Shown in pieces: positions 1 to 10,502 of a stretch of DNA of 64,000 nt (position 1 is the first letter of the stretch; every line of letters starts with the position of its first letter). The DNA is from Acephala macrosclerotiorum (taxonomy: Eukaryota > Ascomycota > Leotiomycetes > Helotiales > Mollisiaceae), in NCBI GenBank assembly GCA_014904845.1, contig MU119247.1, positions 186,001 through 250,000 on the forward strand, read 5' to 3'. The notes beneath the pieces are model-generated. The model was not told the origin of the DNA. It saw only the letters and a list, made by a program, of their open reading frames with translations, and made no database searches. The translations under genes were made by a program, and so were the position numbers.

Positions 1-586
1 AAGCATTGTCTATATCAGGGGGCTGCAACTCGTTGTCAAATTACATTATATACGCAGGATGCTAACCATAGAATTCGAATAAGCTGTTATCATGTCAAGC
101 TGGAAATCGTTCAGAATAAACGAACAGTAGTTCCTTGCGTCATGTTTATTACAGATAGATTCATGATGTTGTCTCTCTTGACTATAGAATAACCGATTTC
201 GCCTATCATTTAGTATCTCCTCTGAGAGAGGAGTGCGAATACTGGATAAGAAACGCAATGGCGAAGATAGAGGCGGATCGAGAAGGTGAACATGGTCTTC
301 ATGAACTCATAAACCTCACTCATCTCCAATGTCCTAGTCTTGAAGGTGAATTGAGAATTTATTTTAGACGAGGCTGCAAGACTAGCAGCAAGCGAGGAAT
401 CAGCCTCCAGGCCTCATGCTGTCTTATATTTATACTCTCCTCTCCTCGATCCCTTCTTTCCAATCTCTACCTCGACCAATTCCCACACTCTTGCCTTCAT
501 GCTCAAGAACTCCCCCAACCCTCAATCACTTTCTCAAATTACAGAACCCCCTTTCAATCAACCAAAGAACAAAGTAGCAAGTCATA
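1..586. other. Upstream region of the secreted-protein gene
   Basis: I recognise no gene here. The 3' part has the look of a fungal promoter and 5' leader: CT-rich runs at about 430-560 and a TATA-like string at about 425-436, roughly 150 bases before the ATG at 587. Open frames in this part are short and low in complexity. Confidence 0.4.
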
Positions 587-1557
587 ATGGCTCACAACAT
601 GACCTTTAAGATCGTTGCTCTCCTCACCTTCCTTCCCATAGTAGGAATCTCTTCCTAAGCTCTTTTTAAAACCAAAGCTGATGACCTTCAAGCTCCTGGT
701 CTCCGGTCTTGCAGTCCGATCCGGCGACAACGCCTCGGCAGGATACACTGTCAGCGGCAAGATGGGCTTCAAGGGCAGCATTCACGGCGTTGAAGTCGAA
801 CTCAGCGGCACGGTCGAGGTAAGAGAAAACATTTTCATCAGATGAAAACTTCACCTTCGTCCCAATCCCATCTTCAAAGTACCCATATGCCCAAGTTAAA
901 ACAGAGCCTAAGCTAACCTGGTTATTCGCAGGAAATGTATGCCGAATTCACCCGCATGTACCCCGAAGTCGTCGCCAACGCCGCCCTGCACGCCAATAAT
1001 ACTGATAAGACTCGCTCTCTCGAAAATGACCTCCAAACCCGCACCCCCTCCCCACGAGGCGACCATTACTGCTGCCCAGTCGGCAACAGCGGTTGGACTT
1101 ATACTAGATCGGGATACATTCAAGAGGGCATGCAATACCTGTATGACTTCAACGGAGTTTGCAACACGGGCGGTGGTCCTGGCAATTGGTAAGCTAGCCC
1201 TTTCCTACCCTCACTCATGATCTCTCACTCCTATCAATCACTCACGAAAACAAAATCTAACTACACGATCTTTCGAATAGTGTTAGAGTCTCATGCTCCT
1301 ACAACGCCGGTATCTATCTCTGCAACGACGTGAGTATTTGACTTTCTTCTTGTTTCAAATGCACGTGCTGGAGACTAATAATCGTGACCTAGAATACCGG
1401 GGATCTGGTCATATCATGCAAAGATGTCGTTTGGTATACACAAGAGTTGCTGAATGACTGCTCTCGCACCATCTGGCCCAATCCCCTTTGGTACACCTGC
1501 GGACAGGTATTCGACAATGCCAATTACAATGTTATTGTGCATGGCGATAGCTGTTGA
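587..1557 (+). CDS. Small secreted cysteine-rich protein, putative effector
   Basis: Five exons: 587-640, 693-818, 932-1188, 1281-1329, 1393-1557 (216 residues). The introns are GT-AG; the first acceptor (692) was chosen because it keeps a hydrophobic run in frame. An N-terminal signal peptide of about 26 residues (KIVALLTFLPI joined to LLVSGLAV) is followed by a mature part with ten cysteines, beginning with a CC pair and ending with a C-terminal Cys. Recognisable motifs are CVRVSCSYNAGIYLCND and, at the end, GQVFDNANYNVIVHGDSC. I recall this layout from an uncharacterised family of secreted ascomycete proteins but cannot name a domain. Known of such proteins: export, disulfide-stabilised, often host-induced. 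Inferred here: extracellular effector-like role. Alternatives are a cell-wall or antimicrobial protein. The gene stands alone, with no partner gene nearby. Confidence 0.72.
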
Positions 1558-2440
1558 GGATCGTTTCGGAGCATAGCGCTGGAAATTACTACGAGCCTCT
1601 CGGGGAGCTGATGGGTTTCGGTGGCTGATTCCCATTTGTGTCTCTGGAGGGAGCTAGGTGTCTCACCGGTCAGGCCAAGATTTCTCCTTGAAAGTAGAGG
1701 TTGATGATTCATGCCTAGAATTTGCGCTTCTTTGATTGAATAACAACAGACATGCAATGCTTTGCAAAAATCACGATGACTTTCCACCATTGCCCAAGGC
1801 ACTGAATTACTTGTGGGCAGACAATGACTTGCACTCGCCCACAAAGTTGCAGCTCACAGATCGGATGCTTCAACACCCCGAACAAAATATCCAGCTCGTC
1901 ATGTGATTGAGCTTTCAAAAGTTCACAAAATCCTAGAAAGCTGCTAAAAGGACCGTCATTCTTGTGCGTGAAAAAACTTGGATTCTACTATGGAAAGAAG
2001 CATAATGCAAGCGATATCTAGCGGCCTGGTGCTATCAAAAAGTTTGCAGACTACCGTGTGTCGGAAAAGCTACCTGATAAAGTTCCCTCCGCCTTCCGGC
2101 CATTCACGTAACAACCCCAGAAAAACCTCAATCTGAAGAAGCCAGAGCATCCTTAGCAATCTGTCAACCTGAGATGAACACCAAGTCCCTCCACGGTTAC
2201 GTGCAATCCATCTCTAGGATAACTCATTTTCATTCTCAACCAAGACGTGAAAGTCCTTCGCCTGCACGCCCTTGTGTATTTCTTGCAGTGCTAAGACCTA
2301 GGCCCAGTTTTGTCCTTCCTAACCAGGCTTCTTCTATGAGTGAAACAAGACATAATATTCGATGAAATCTTGGAAACGCAGAACGAAAACAAGTCAACAA
2401 TAAATGTAAATGAAAGTATATATTGAAGAGACCATCTTCC
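1558..2440. other. Intergenic, nothing recognised
   Basis: About 880 bases between the convergent ends of the secreted-protein gene and the zinc-finger gene. Small open frames in both strands show no conserved motif or plausible splice structure. It presumably contains the two 3' untranslated regions. Confidence 0.4.
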
Positions 2441-3984
2441 TCATAATGATGAAGCCACCAACCCCCGCATGGTATCATCTCTTGACACCTCGTTTTGATC
2501 CAATTGAACCCTTGACTCAGAACAATACTTGCAAGTCACGAGCCTTTGGTCGCTAAAAAAATAACTCTTGTCACCTCGCCACGCAGCGACTACTAGTTCG
2601 TGGCTATAAGAAAATTTAATGTCATGATGGTTGAAGAGATGCGCTCTGAATCGCTCGTATCGAAAATGAGACCTTGATCCTTCACATCCTGGAAGGCTGC
2701 ATTCCCATACGCCTCCATGGGCTCGCTGAATGTGCTCGACCATAATACTTCCCAAGGATCGAAAGTCACAATGGTTAAACGTGCACTTTGGAGGGTCATG
2801 CTCAGCTTTGATATGGTCTATAAGCTTTCCCCAAATGGTAAATCCATTGCTGTGTCGGGTGCATGTCTCAACCGGGCAGTTATATGGGCGAGTATGTTCG
2901 TGTGAGGTTGTGAAGTGCACCTCTAGATCCTCGATAGTATCGAAAGGTTTCCTGATCGTACATCCATGAACATCGCATCGGCGGGACTGGACAGTGCTCA
3001 TGAGATGGGGATGCCGGGTTTTGATGTGAGCGTCAAGTTTGTCTTTTCGCAGAAACCCGAGAAAGGCACTGGTGCAGCTAGAATCCGGGCACTTGAATTC
3101 GCGTTCTTTCGAATGGCTTTTCAAGTGACGCGTGAGGTCATACTGTCTCGCAAACCCTTCCCCATGTTTGCATCCAGGGACATCGCACCAATGCGACTTC
3201 ATATGAAGCTTGAGATGCTGGTCGAAGTTGGCCTTGGTCTTGAATGTGACTCCAGATTTTCTAGACCGACAGCCAGGCCACTGGCATGCACCTGGAGCAA
3301 CGAAGTTGTCTCTGGCCTCATCGCGATGGCGGTGAAGATGCTGAGTAAAGTGCTCTTTACTCAAGAAAGACTCCTTTTTGCAGGATGGCCAGTCACAACG
3401 CATTGGTGCAAACAGTGTGCCAGGGGTTAAGTTTAGTGACAAAGATTCCTGAACGCCCCATAAGTGTCAATTAAAAAAAAAAAACTTACCCCACTTGTTT
3501 CCCTTGGGCGGAAAGCCAAGCTGCCAGTTGGTCGATTCGCAATGTGGCCCGAGCTCTCGAGGCTGGCTTGCTGGGTTCCAGGCCAATCGAAACTCGCGTC
3601 GCCATGTGCCGACGTGTCGAGGGCGTTTGGAAAAGCGCCCTCGGGCACGTCCTGTTGTTGAGTTTGGAAAATGTATTGCTGCTGATCGAATTCCGTAGCT
3701 GGAGATTGCCACTCTTGATGGTATGATGGATAGAGGTCGTTTTGAGTATAATGCATCGCAGGAAAGGGGTAGTCGATGATGCCGTCGCTCATAGCAGCTG
3801 GATTCGGTGCTTCGAGCATTGCTAGGTCGATATATTCGGTGTCGAACAATGAGGCCCCATTCGAATGGTATCGTCCATCTATCCTGGGCGCGTGGGAGAT
3901 GCTGGAAGGCCCGTCCTCAGAGCCTTCGTCGCCCTGAAAGTCGGCAAACGGGAACACGATGTCGTTGAGGTCGTAAGGATCCAT
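2441..3984 (-). CDS. C2H2 zinc-finger protein (probable transcription factor)
   Basis: Two exons on the minus strand, 3984-3490 and 3448-2441, joined by a very short GT-AG intron of 41 nt (donor gtaagt at 3489, acceptor cag at 3449); 500 residues. The first 165 residues are acidic and Gln/Ser/Pro-rich with no fold recognised, as in an activation region. The rest has about eight C2H2 fingers, beginning CDWPSC and CQWPGC, then CDVPGCKHGEGF, CPDSSC, CDVHGC, CPVETC, CTFNHC and CSLPGC, each followed by spaced His-His pairs. Known of the family: nuclear DNA or protein binding. Target genes cannot be inferred; the nearest gene upstream is an SRR1-like relic. A low-complexity GA run lies about 100 bases upstream of the ATG. 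Confidence 0.8.
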
Positions 3985-5181
3985 TTCGACAATCGAGAAG
4001 GTAATGCCTGTGAATGATGAAGCTTGAGAGGGTTCCGCACGAAGTCCAGAAATTTGAATAAGGGCGGAAGTAGCGAAGATGAATGAGAGAGAGAGAGAGA
4101 AGAATTCAGGAAGCCTCGCCCTCTTAGCGTCAACGGTTGATGCATGGTCACGTGAGATTTATGGAAGCGGGTTCCAGAATGGCCCTAGAGTTCCCAAAAC
4201 AATCCTTGAAGCACTTTCTAATTTTTAGCCGAAGGTAGCAATTGTAGCCGAGGAGTCGAAACAGGCCCCAACTTCGCCTCATTCTTACTCACCTTCAGCT
4301 CACCATTACCTACCCTAAAGCAGCCCTGCTTACCTTTCCGAACAGAAACAGATTTCCTTCATCTTAGGATTGACGTGTGATACTACGCTGGTAGGATGAC
4401 AAATGCTTAGAAGAAAGCCCGAAGGCACGGTGCTCAAAAGCGCAAATGTTGAAGGCGAAGTCAGAAAGAAATCTGGGAGAATCAAGGGTGACAATAAACG
4501 TAGACGATGAAGTTACGCCGGTTAATGCTTGGTAGTGATTGCAATCGAGGCTGGGATCTGCGATTTGCGTTCCGGGTCGTTCTTTTCTTCCAGAGCTGAG
4601 CAACACAAATGCAAGATGAGTCAGAAGTCAATTTGCAGACAACTTTAATAATGCTTTAAGCGCCGATACACGCTAGTACAAAACGTCCCCATCCGGAGGC
4701 GCTAAGATTCGGGGTATCAGAATATCTATCCTTCAGCGAAGCTTTAGATATGCTATCAAGATAAACGCTACATCCTGTCATAGTTGTATCCGGCCTCATA
4801 TTAGGATATCTTCTGACACTTCGAAAACATCGTGTCATGTTTCGAACTGGCCACAGGGAGTAAGGGACTCGACAACGGGTAAATGATCACAATAATCTAC
4901 TCAACATGTGCTTGGTTCATCTTCGCCAAACACGTATCATGTAGGCGCGTCTTGTAACAATATCTTTGTTTGCATTCAGTGGGATCTTTCAAAATTGGAA
5001 GTGGGAAACAACAGCATCCTCGACACGAGCATTCTTGACCCACAAAGAACGCACAAACCAATTCTAGTAAATATTTTCCACTCGGCTAATTTATAGAACA
5101 TAGCGAATGTACTGCGCTTTCCTGTACATTTAGCTTGTATTTATTATTGCTTTTCAAACGGTATGTCCTTATAAGGCTTGA
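3985..5181. other. Intergenic with promoter of the zinc-finger gene
   Basis: About 1.2 kb. The part next to 3984 is the zinc-finger promoter and includes a GA microsatellite (4085-4102). The remainder has only short frames with no motif. A 60-residue minus-strand frame at 4838-4656 has protein-like composition, but I could not connect it to a splice model or family. Confidence 0.35.
4085..4102. repeat. GA dinucleotide microsatellite
   Basis: An uninterrupted run of GA, about nine units, in the region upstream of the zinc-finger gene. Simple repeats like this are common in fungal leaders. Confidence 0.8.
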
Positions 5182-5637
5182 ATCAGCTGGAGCCGAAGTG
5201 CTGAGAAGCCGAAGCCAAAGAAATGGGTTTCCCTCTATTTTATACCATTCTTAGAGGATGTCTTTCCGAAAGATGTACTCATTGAATCTCTTGCGAAGCA
5301 GGACCCGTCTGACGTAGAGAAAAACGTTCTAATTGCAAAACAAACCTGGTTCTCAAGCGATCCTCCACAAAGGCTAGCAGCCATTGTCGATCAAATTATT
5401 AAAGATCGGGCCTCCAATCTGATAACGAATATTGTCTGCCTGGGCATCGGCCGAAATAAAACGAGAGCCTTGGAGCAATTTGTCCCATTCTCGCAGATAG
5501 CGGCTCAATTCGCTGTTGCGGACCCATAGATACTCAATAATATCTTTGTACAATACCCGCTCATGGAACCTGAAATGAAGGCAATGCTCGAGAATCACGG
5601 GTGCCAAATTGTTGAAGATCCAGCTGGTAGGAACTAA
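5182..5637 (+). pseudogene. SRR1-like domain gene relic
   Basis: A coherent plus-strand frame of 152 codons is interrupted only by TAG at 5527-5529. Reading through, it gives KKWVSLYFIPFLEDVFPKDV, then ITNIVCLGIGRNKTRALEQF, then, after the stop, IFVQYPLMEPEMKAMLENHG and CQIVEDPAGRN. The order of a hydrophobic IVCLGIG strand, a helix, a D/YP element, and a 'leucine-rich helix, HG, IVEDP' element matches fungal SRR1-like (sensitivity to red light reduced) proteins. No start Met is visible and the frame ends before the domain should, so both ends are missing. TAG may derive from CAG by a C-to-T change, in keeping with RIP, but the ancestral codon is not known. Family assignment is moderate; decay is clear if the family is right. 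Confidence 0.5.
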
Positions 5638-5679
5638 GACCCTTCTTTTCGCGCCATTCATTCCAGTGTTCATAGTTAT

Positions 5680-5692
5680 GGGGGGGGGGGGG
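5680..5692 (+). repeat. Thirteen-base poly-G tract
   Basis: Thirteen consecutive G residues just downstream of the SRR1-like relic. Such a tract is prone to length change and may also vary through assembly or sequencing error. Confidence 0.85.
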
Positions 5693-6099
5693 TGTCAGTT
5701 GAAATTGAGTAATGAAATGGTATTGAGGGCCAATGCACTGAGACATCGTTCGATGTTGGGATGAGGCTGAGCGCTTGATCGAGCATCGACTCATATGGGT
5801 AGTCTAGGCGGGCCTAGATGCATCGGTGAAAGCTGTTTATTAAGGGAGCATTTCCCACCTAGTTAGAGAGCAGATTAGACATCACAATACCACTCCTTTT
5901 GCCCTCTCAACTGATAGGGGGGCTTCAGAAACAGCCCTATGATTGCATCGTATCGCGTCGTGTATAAGAATAGATTTAAAATTCATAATTGGAAAAGGCA
6001 AGTCAAACCGGATTTCAAAGCAAGGAAATTCAAAAAGGTGAGGAATTGATATCATAAAGAAGCTAACACAGAGATTTGATAGAGGGGAAATACGGAATC

Positions 6100-6294
6100 A
6101 TGGCCAAGGATCGCCCGTTGTACGAGTACATCGCAAGTGCGATGTTGGATGAAGAAATTTGTAGTCACGTGTGCTTCCCACGCGATATACCTGCAGGCTC
6201 GGAAGGAGGACGTGAAGGCTCGCTCAAAGATTTACAGGAAATAGGGATCTGGTGGAGGCCCGATGAATGTTGTAATGTAGGGAGTTTTACATAA
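6100..6294 (+). CDS. Hypothetical small ORF
   Basis: An open frame from ATG at 6100 codes for 64 residues beginning MAKDRPLYEYIASAML and ending CCNVGSFT. Its composition is protein-like, with three cysteines near the middle and end, but I do not recognise a family and see no signal peptide or splice site that would extend it. The in-frame codons before the ATG stay open for some distance, so it could be the last exon or a fragment of an older gene. It lies between two broken genes, which makes a relic as likely as a functional small gene. Confidence 0.25.
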   Translation: MAKDRPLYEYIASAMLDEEICSHVCFPRDIPAGSEGGREGSLKDLQEIGIWWRPDECCNVGSFT

Positions 6295-6651
6295 CAACAT
6301 ATAAATAGTCGGTAGAGTGGAAATCATCTCAACTGTTGATTGCTATTTCTTGAGAGTGAAGATTCCTTGGACACATTCAATTGAAGCCAAGTTCCATATC
6401 ACATTGCATTTAGTTGCCGCAGGTATACAGTAAAACCTTTTCGTTCATTTCGGGCGTCTTGGCAAGTTGGAATACGATGATGAGTCTTTTAATATGGGAA
6501 GACATACCCAAAGCTCCGGATCCATGCCGAAACTCAACATATAATAATCGAAGTTTTGATCTTAGACTATTAGGAGGGCTGATGAAAACGTGGAATTTTC
6601 CTAAACTCTCCGATTCACAATCTCTCATCTGCTAGGGTCTCCCACTGCCAC

Positions 6652-7741
6652 CTATATTTTCTCCTCCAAATTGCCGAAAAACTCCTCCAAAGTAGTATTA
6701 ACCTCCTCTTTCTTCTCAACCTGGATCCAATGTCCAGCTGGAATCTCAACCACCTTCAAGTTCGCTATATCCTCTCTCATCGCCTTAATCGCTATCGCTT
6801 TAGAAAGAGGATCCTCTTTCGTCACAATCATCAAAACTGGCTGTTCTACCTTTGAATTCGGCTTTGCTTCTTGCTCGTCCTTGAGATTGAGATTTTGCAT
6901 TGCGCACTTGTACTAGTTCATCGCAGGGCCGTACTCATCTTTCATGGTCTTGCGGTGCATCGCCATTTCCTAAAGTACAGATTCAGTAAGGAGCTCCAAC
7001 ATATCACATGACTGCTTACATCGTTAGTGATATAGCTTCCCCGACGCGCTAGCTTACCGCTCTTTACAAAAGCCTCAAGAGCACTAATTGGTGCCAAGTG
7101 CTCCTTCCAGGTGGAGTCGTCCTCGGGATATAAGATCGATAGAAAGGATTCAATCTAAGTGTGATGAGCAGTCTAAACTGGGATACTAGAGAACATGAAT
7201 TTACATGATCTTTCAAAATCTGACCTGCGTCTTCTTTTTCAAAGAACTTCCAGTACCCACACATTTTCCAACCCAGCTTCTCCTTAGTCAACGCATTCAC
7301 AGCATCAACGTTCATATTCTGCCCTGGTGCTCTGTACGCAACTACAAGAAACGAGCAGCTTAATAGCCGTTGAGGATAATAATTTGCCAGGCGGGAAAGA
7401 AGAAAGCTACCCCAGTCATGTGCGACACCATGCACCTTACTGAGGTTGGCATGTTCGAGAAGTTCGTTGATCTCAGCTGCCATCTTGATGCCACGATAGT
7501 CTGACACGGAGGTAGGCTTATCTGTCTCGCCGTACCCAAGCAGATCTGGAGCAATAACTCCGTAGCCAAGCGAGGAGAAGTGGGTGATTTGATGACGCCA
7601 GTCGTAGCTACTAGATGGGAAACCGTGGAGAAAGAGGATGGTGGCGTTGCCAGCTTTTGCTGGGATGTATGTGTGGGCGTAAGTTACCCCTGAAGGCAGG
7701 CGTACCACTTGCGAGTCACTGGGAAATGCGATGGTTGCCAT
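6652..7741 (-). pseudogene. Alpha/beta hydrolase, epoxide-hydrolase type, disrupted by one nonsense codon
   Basis: Three minus-strand exons, 7741-7205, 7154-7020 and 6969-6652, would encode 329 residues. The fold is clear: oxyanion/HG motif HGFPSSSYDW (about residues 39-48), nucleophile Asp109 in GVAHDWGS, cap region, and catalytic-base His in PAGHWIQVEK (about residue 304). Known of the family: hydrolysis of epoxides or related small molecules, cytosolic. Codon 243 is TAG (6915-6913) inside GPAMN-stop-YKCAMQN, a position where relatives carry Trp. A TGG to TAG change fits a single CpA to TpA event on the other strand. The truncated product would lack the catalytic His, so it should be inactive. 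No GT-AG intron of reasonable size removes the stop. Start chosen at MATIAF; the same frame opens further upstream at 7984 through an SRSRSR repeat that looks like untranslated leader. Confidence 0.8.
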
Positions 7742-7903
7742 CTTCAAGGACTTCCAAACTGAGCTAAGTGTATGTGTTTGGGGTCTTGCAGCTATAGAAG
7801 AAGTTGGTGGAAGGGTTGAAGCATGGAAGGGACCGGGAATGCTAAAAAGTGGGGTTAATCTCATATATCTGCGGTATGCGCGGCATGCACATGCGAAACA
7901 GAA

Positions 7904-7931
7904 ACGGGAACGGGAACGGGAACGGGAACGG
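7904..7931 (+). repeat. Hexanucleotide tandem repeat (ACGGGA)n
   Basis: About four and a half copies of a six-base unit upstream of the broken hydrolase gene. In the minus frame it would read Ser-Arg repeats, which is why the upstream ATG at 7984 was not used as the start. Confidence 0.85.
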
Positions 7932-8442
7932 CTCCGAGAAATTTTGAATGAAGAGCTCCCTATAATTCGTATTTGATGCCACAAGACTGAGGCGTGTCAG
8001 CTTACTGACTTGCGATTGGTGGACCTTCCACAAGCAGCAGCCAAAAATCGCATTAATACTAGAGACTCTGACCTGGCACGTTTTTTGGCTTTGAGAGTTC
8101 GCAGCTTTGCTAGGATTTTGCGAGGAAGCTTTGTATTATCGAAGGCTATGGAAACACCATTCTGATCTTGCCAGACGATGGGAAGGCTCTCGTGACTTTC
8201 GGAGTTTTAGAGAATTTTGTGCACGCTCTCCTCAAGGACAGATACAGTTCCTGTTGTGGAGTTTTTATGAAAGTAGTACTTAAGTATTAGATATTACTTT
8301 TCACCACTAGTGTGAGGTCCTTACCTCGTAGCCTTCTTCAATTCAGGAACTTACGAGCATTCGAAAGTTTCGTAAAAGTAACAAGCCAAAAACTGGATGG
8401 GGTTTGAGAATTCCATCGATCCGTATTATCAACATAACATGA

Positions 8443-8569
8443 AAAGCCAGGCTTGATTCTCCACTAACAAATTTCTCCCATTCTGTCCCTCCCTCTCATT
8501 CAGATGTCTATCTATTCGCACTAACAAACGTGTAAAGCCAGGCTTGATCCTACACTAGCATTTCTCCCA
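8443..8569 (+). repeat. Imperfect direct repeat pair
   Basis: Two copies, 8443-8480 and 8533-8569, share AAAGCCAGGCTTGAT followed by a CACTA and a TTTCTCCCA block, with a few substitutions. Spacing is about 90 bases. It may be a local segmental duplication; no mobile-element feature is seen. Confidence 0.6.
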
Positions 8570-8570
8570 C

Positions 8571-8930
8571 TCACGTTCCATTTCCTCCTTTCCTTCCCTT
8601 CAAAATACAGCTGTTCGATCCACATTTATCCTGAGCCCCATGCCAACTTCCATCAGGGGTGCCTCCGTGAAAGGGGCTAGAGAGGGTAATAGTGTTGCCT
8701 CGCTTCTCTCCATTGACCTCGACTCGGAAAAAAGTGTGTATTTGTGATCCTATAGTCTTCGGGGTGAGCTTGTGCAACCCTCGGCTCAGATGGATCATAG
8801 CGGCCGCGTTATGGTTGATAACTAGAGGTGGAAGGTTGCGTAGAGGTTCGCCCCACGCTCCATTACCTTCTTGAAGCTGAATATAGCAGCCGGCAAATCC
8901 TTCCACCACCAAGTCGTTGCCATGCCTCAC
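8571..8930 (-). CDS. Hypothetical protein
   Basis: An uninterrupted minus-strand frame of 119 residues starting MRHGNDLVVEGFAGCYIQLQ and ending in a Gly/Lys-rich tail. Four cysteines are present; there is no signal peptide or membrane segment. The middle (PKTIGSQIHTFFRVEVNGEK) alternates hydrophobic and charged residues as in a beta-rich domain. I do not recognise a family. It stands alone between the hydrolase relic and an AT-rich island, so it may be a fragment or a chance frame. Confidence 0.3.
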   Translation of the reverse strand: MRHGNDLVVEGFAGCYIQLQEGNGAWGEPLRNLPPLVINHNAAAMIHLSRGLHKLTPKTIGSQIHTFFRVEVNGEKRGNTITLSSPFHGGTPDGSWHGAQDKCGSNSCILKGRKGGNGT

Positions 8931-9759
8931 GATAGTTCATTTCTAGAGTTTGAGATTCGGGTGAATTTAGAGTGCAAGGCTTTCGAGTTTATGAACTATG
9001 ATTTCCAAACGTGAAATTGATGGATGGAGGGAAGAAACGGCAAGGAAAGTGAGAGATGCAGATATTTTTAGTTTTTCGAATTGAACATGTTGAACAATGT
9101 AATTGAAAATTTGAGGATTAGTATATATGTATGAGTAAAAGAGGCCTGTGATTGAAGAAAAGCAGATTGGGACGTTGAAACAGTGGAACCTTGATTCATG
9201 AATTTCACTTCAGAAGTGGGGCGAAGATGCTTGTGTCAGGAATGAACCTTCTAGAATGCAGCATGATGAATCAAAAAATGGCCACATCGACATGTTATTC
9301 ATACTGCCTCACGGATTCTCGAGTATATATTCTTCTTTCGGACTCGGATGTTCTCCACTTCCTTTATAATTTTAAAAATATTAAGCTCGGAAGCTAATAG
9401 GGTACTCTCCAACATACCAATTACCTAGCCTCCATTTTTAAAATAAATTCTTTAGATCTCGGTAGACACTTAACAATACCGAGGTGGCATATTTAGAGGA
9501 TTCAGGAATCTGTTTCATTTCGACTATCGATTATGAACATCGAAAACTCTCCTTTAATGACCAATGTGCATTTACGTGGAGTTATTATACTGCGCTTACC
9601 GCAGACCTACAAATTTACGTAGGTGGGTAACATGCCTCCCGATATTAGTAGGAATAAGAGGTTGTACAAGTGCGGTCGTATACTCGTCACAATATGAAAT
9701 AGAGTAAACTTTCACAATCGAGCAGTTCCAAACAAGTAAAGGCGATTCTCGCGCGAAAT
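8931..9759. other. Intergenic, nothing recognised
   Basis: About 830 bases of moderately AT-rich DNA leading into the first RIP-like island. The one longer plus frame (9191-9397) has no motif and no plausible gene structure. Confidence 0.35.
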
Positions 9760-10112
9760 GTAAAAAATGTTAAATTATTAAAAAATATTATACAAAATGT
9801 ATTTAAATTATTAAAAATAATAATTATTAAATATATTAAATTAAAGTAGTATAAATTGGAAGCGTATATAAGGAATTATTTAGAGTTAATTTCAAATAAT
9901 AAAATATTATAAAAAAAATAATATATATATATATTTTTTTTAAAAAAAGCGTTTAATTATAAATTATTTTATTTAATTAATAAATTAAATTAATATTTAT
10001 AAAATTATAAAATATTAAATTAATTTTATAATTAAATTTCAATATATAATTAATAAAATTTTTTTAATATATATATTAAAATTTAAAATTTAAAATTAAA
10101 ATGTTAAAACAT
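9760..10112. repeat. RIP-like AT-rich island, left part
   Basis: Almost pure A/T sequence in which the few remaining C and G bases are mostly CpG. No frame survives. It abuts the conserved repeat module at 10113 and is probably decayed transposon sequence. Confidence 0.7.
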
Positions 10113-10192
10113 TAGTCACGTGCAGTACTAGGCTATATTGGGACTAGCCCAACTGCGCTAAAGTTAGAGTTGTATCTCTCGACTTTTGTATA
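10113..10192 (-). repeat. Conserved repeat module, inverted copy
   Basis: A GC-normal block beginning AGTCACGTGCAGTACTAGGC with a TTGGGACTAGCCCAA hairpin. Its reverse complement matches 25782-25880 with scattered C/T and G/A differences, and matches 18222-18325 after heavy C-to-T decay. Three copies in one window, one in opposite orientation, point to the terminal part of a transposon family. Which type it is cannot be told from these ends. Confidence 0.7.
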
Positions 10193-10500
10193 CTTTTTAA
10201 TTAGTAATAATAACGATTGTAATAACTTGCAAAGTATAAAATTAAAATTTTTATCTTTTGCGTTTAATTTAGCTTATTAATAAGTATTTTTATATAATCG
10301 ACAATTTTTTTTTAAATAATTTTATTAATTTATTATTAAATAAATTAATAAAATATATATTAAATAAAAAAAAATTAAATAATTATAATTATAATATATA
10401 AAAAAAAATATATATAATAAAATATTATAATATTATTATTATTTTTTTTTTTTTTTGATTTTTTGATTTTTCAATTATTAAAACAATTGTTTTTTTTTTG
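10193..10500. repeat. RIP-like AT-rich island, right part
   Basis: AT-only sequence with homopolymer runs directly 3' of the membrane-protein gene, ending in T runs a few bases before its stop codon at 10503. It looks like the decayed body of the element whose module lies at 10113-10192. Confidence 0.65.
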
Positions 10501-10502
10501 CT

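Larger units (their letters stand above)
7742..8570. other. Intergenic, hydrolase upstream region
   Basis: About 830 bases with no convincing coding frame. It contains the hexamer repeat and an imperfect 38-base direct repeat at 8443-8480 and 8533-8569. Confidence 0.4.

Noticed and set aside
5374..5673. Minus-strand frame of 99 residues opposite the SRR1-like relic
   Set aside because: The plus strand gives a better coding pattern with recognisable motifs, so this frame is its shadow.
7742..7984. Extended N-terminus of the hydrolase with SRSRSRSR repeat
   Set aside because: It is encoded by a hexanucleotide microsatellite and leader-like sequence; homologous hydrolases begin near MATIAF.
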